NCBI GenBank assembly: GCA_027295245.1
Contig: JAPULF010000287.1
Location: 1-7,579, forward strand
DNA from: Planctomycetota bacterium
GTDB lineage: Bacteria; Planctomycetota; Phycisphaerae; UBA1845; UTPLA1
Reading direction: 5' to 3'
DNA: 7,579 nt
Below the pieces are notes generated by a model. It did not search any database and was not told the DNA's origin. It saw nothing but the letters and a program-made list of their open reading frames with translations. This document shows positions 6,191 to 7,579 of this stretch, one piece after another (the stretch's first letter is position 1; the number at the start of each line of letters is the position of its first letter). Position numbers and translations under genes: made by a program.

Positions 6191-7492
6191 ATGCCCAGCC
6201 AAAAGACGAAATGTGTCGCCCTTGCGGCGGCGGCAATCTGCCTGGCTACGAGCGTTTTGCTCTACCGGTCCGCCCTGTCCCCCGTTCGCAACATTCCGAA
6301 GCACACCGAGCCGCGATCCGCGCCCTGGCCGCAGTTCGGCGGGCCCAACCGCGACTTCACAACCGAGACTATCGACCTGGCGACCACCTGGCCCGACGAC
6401 GGCCCGCCGCGCCTCTGGCAACGCCCCCTCGGCGAAGGCTACTCCGGAATCGTCGCCGACCACGCCCGGCTCTACACCATGGTCCGCGAAAGCGACGACG
6501 AGATCGTCATCGCACTCGATCCCGACACCGGCGAGACGATCTGGACCCACAGATACCCCGCCGCCATCGACGCCGACACCTATCCCTCGCGCTACGGTCT
6601 CGGCCCGCGCTCCACGCCCCTGATCGTCGGCGACCGAATCTACACCGTCGGCTTCAACGGAACGATGAATTGCCTCCGCACAACGACCGGCCAACCGATC
6701 TGGGCCGTCGATCTCCTCGACGAATACGACGGCTCCGTCCGCAGATGGGGCTACGCCTGCAGCCCGATGGCAATCAACGGCGCCGTGGTGGTCTTCGTCG
6801 GTGGAAAGGGCGCAAGCATCGTCGCCCTCGACCAGGCGACCGGCCGCCCGGTCTGGAAACGCCACGACTATGAAAACAGCTACGCCTCCCCGCTCCTGAT
6901 CGACGTCGAGGGCAGGTCGCAACTCGTCTGCTTCATGTCCCGTCACATCCTCGGGCTCGACCCCGACGGCGGCGATTTGCTGTGGGAGCACGAACACGAA
7001 AACCAGTGGCGCAACAACATAGTCAATCCGCTCTGGTGTCCGGACAATCTGCTCTTCGTAACGTCCGAAGGCGACGCCGGAGGCCGCCTCCTCGAGCTGG
7101 CCGACGACGGAGCGAGAACGATCGTCCGCCGGCGCTGGCAATCCGGCAAACTACGAATCAGTCATCGCAACGCCGTCCGCATCGGCCAACACATCTACGC
7201 AACGACGGGTGATTTCGGCCCGGCGTTCTTCACCGCCTTCGACATCCGAACCGGCGAAATCGCCTGGCGCCGTCGAGACTTCTCCGAATCCGCATTGCTA
7301 CGCGCCGGCAATCAACTCCTTGTTCTGGAAGAAACCGGCAACCTCGCCCTAGTCACCGCCACCCCGCAGGGCCTCACGGTCCATGCCCAACAATCCCTCT
7401 TGAACGACCCCGCCTGGACCCCACCGACGCTGATCGAGAAACAACTGTTCCTGAGAGACCGCAAGAACATCTTGGCCCTGCAGTTGCCCTAG
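6191..7492 (+). CDS. Membrane-anchored or exported PQQ-like beta-propeller (BamB-like) protein
   Basis: The protein has 433 residues and a TAG stop. An N-terminal basic patch (KTK, 5-7) and hydrophobic stretch (about 8-24) form a signal anchor or signal peptide; no lipobox is visible. APWPQFGGPNRDF (44-56) resembles the WPQ-x-x-GPNRD motif that opens many planctomycete PQQ-like proteins. Propeller blades carry the recurrent D-x-x-T/G-G-x-x-x-W pattern: ALDPDTGETIW (108-118), CLRTTTGQPIW (161-171), ALDQATGRPVW (212-222), GLDPDGGDLLW (255-265) and AFDIRTGEIAW (349-359). A final strand LALQLP (428-433) probably closes the ring. No dehydrogenase catalytic set or haem motif is visible, so it is more likely a scaffold or binding protein than a quinoprotein enzyme. 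Function is unknown. ATG 6191 follows an in-frame TGA at 6185-6187. GAGGA (6173-6177) is 13 bases upstream, a long spacing. The gene diverges from tpx. Confidence 0.9.
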   Translation: MPSQKTKCVALAAAAICLATSVLLYRSALSPVRNIPKHTEPRSAPWPQFGGPNRDFTTETIDLATTWPDDGPPRLWQRPLGEGYSGIVADHARLYTMVRESDDEIVIALDPDTGETIWTHRYPAAIDADTYPSRYGLGPRSTPLIVGDRIYTVGFNGTMNCLRTTTGQPIWAVDLLDEYDGSVRRWGYACSPMAINGAVVVFVGGKGASIVALDQATGRPVWKRHDYENSYASPLLIDVEGRSQLVCFMSRHILGLDPDGGDLLWEHEHENQWRNNIVNPLWCPDNLLFVTSEGDAGGRLLELADDGARTIVRRRWQSGKLRISHRNAVRIGQHIYATTGDFGPAFFTAFDIRTGEIAWRRRDFSESALLRAGNQLLVLEETGNLALVTATPQGLTVHAQQSLLNDPAWTPPTLIEKQLFLRDRKNILALQLP

Positions 7493-7579
7493 GGGTCTGT
7501 GGCAAGAGGGGACCGGCTCCGAACCAAACGGGTCTCACGTCACCGAGAACAGCGATCCGCGAGGCGCCTGTTCCCTGAT
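7493..7579. other. Right-edge non-coding stretch
   Basis: I see no strong hairpin terminator for the propeller gene here. On the minus strand, 14 codons from the edge could encode a tail ending FSVT with a TGA at 7537-7535, which would fit the C-terminus of a convergent gene. The stretch is too short to support a call. Confidence 0.3.

Noticed and set aside
6184..6873. A plus-strand frame starting at ATG 6184, with GAGGA only 6 bases upstream
   Set aside because: The spacing is better than for the propeller ATG at 6191, but the product is an Arg/His/Pro-rich shadow, whereas the 6191 frame has a signal segment and clear propeller blades.
5927..7141. A 405-codon N-terminal extension of tpx in the same open frame
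   Set aside because: It lies under the well-supported propeller gene on the other strand and has no Tpx-like sequence. The tpx ATG at 5926 has the best ribosome-binding site in the window and gives the normal 172-residue length.
7535..7579. C-terminus of a convergent minus-strand gene ending FSVT
   Set aside because: Only 14 codons are visible, with no recognisable motif, so chance is a sufficient explanation.

Overview
The window is high-GC bacterial DNA carrying five protein genes and no RNA gene, mobile element or CRISPR array that I can see. Four genes are on the minus strand and one is on the plus strand. The best guess for the source is a member of Planctomycetota, possibly a Phycisphaerae-like uncultured lineage. 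The grounds are a secreted multi-domain Ig-like protein with a DCDGNGTPDECQ calcium-loop motif and a membrane-anchored PQQ-type beta-propeller protein opening with a WPQFGGPNRD-type motif. Both styles are common in that phylum. This placement is inference, not proof.

Layout from left to right. Positions 1-2521 (minus) hold the first 840 codons of a large exported protein that runs off the left edge. It has a signal peptide, a class I glutamine-amidotransferase-like domain, a beta-sandwich module, one calcium-loop motif, an InlB-B-like repeat and at least four tandem Ig-like domains. A 162-base gap follows. Then come a GNAT acetyltransferase (2684-3442, minus, GTG start) and typA/bipA (3452-5281, minus, TTG start). 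The GNAT ribosome-binding site overlaps the typA stop codon, so these two form a tight operon. An 11-bp-stem terminator (5339-5369) separates typA from tpx, a thiol peroxidase (5408-5926, minus). A 264-base divergent intergenic region (5927-6190) follows, then a PQQ-like beta-propeller protein (6191-7492, plus). The last 87 bases hold nothing I can call firmly.

The chromosomal core is ordinary: a ribosome-associated GTPase with an acetyltransferase, next to an antioxidant enzyme. The most interesting non-coding signal is a pair of near-identical dyads, TGCCGA-N2-TCGGCA, both in the tpx/beta-propeller divergent region. They look like two operator sites for one unidentified regulator. The most interesting protein is the composite amidotransferase-fold/Ig-like surface protein. 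I see no evidence of a wholly new multi-gene system in this window.
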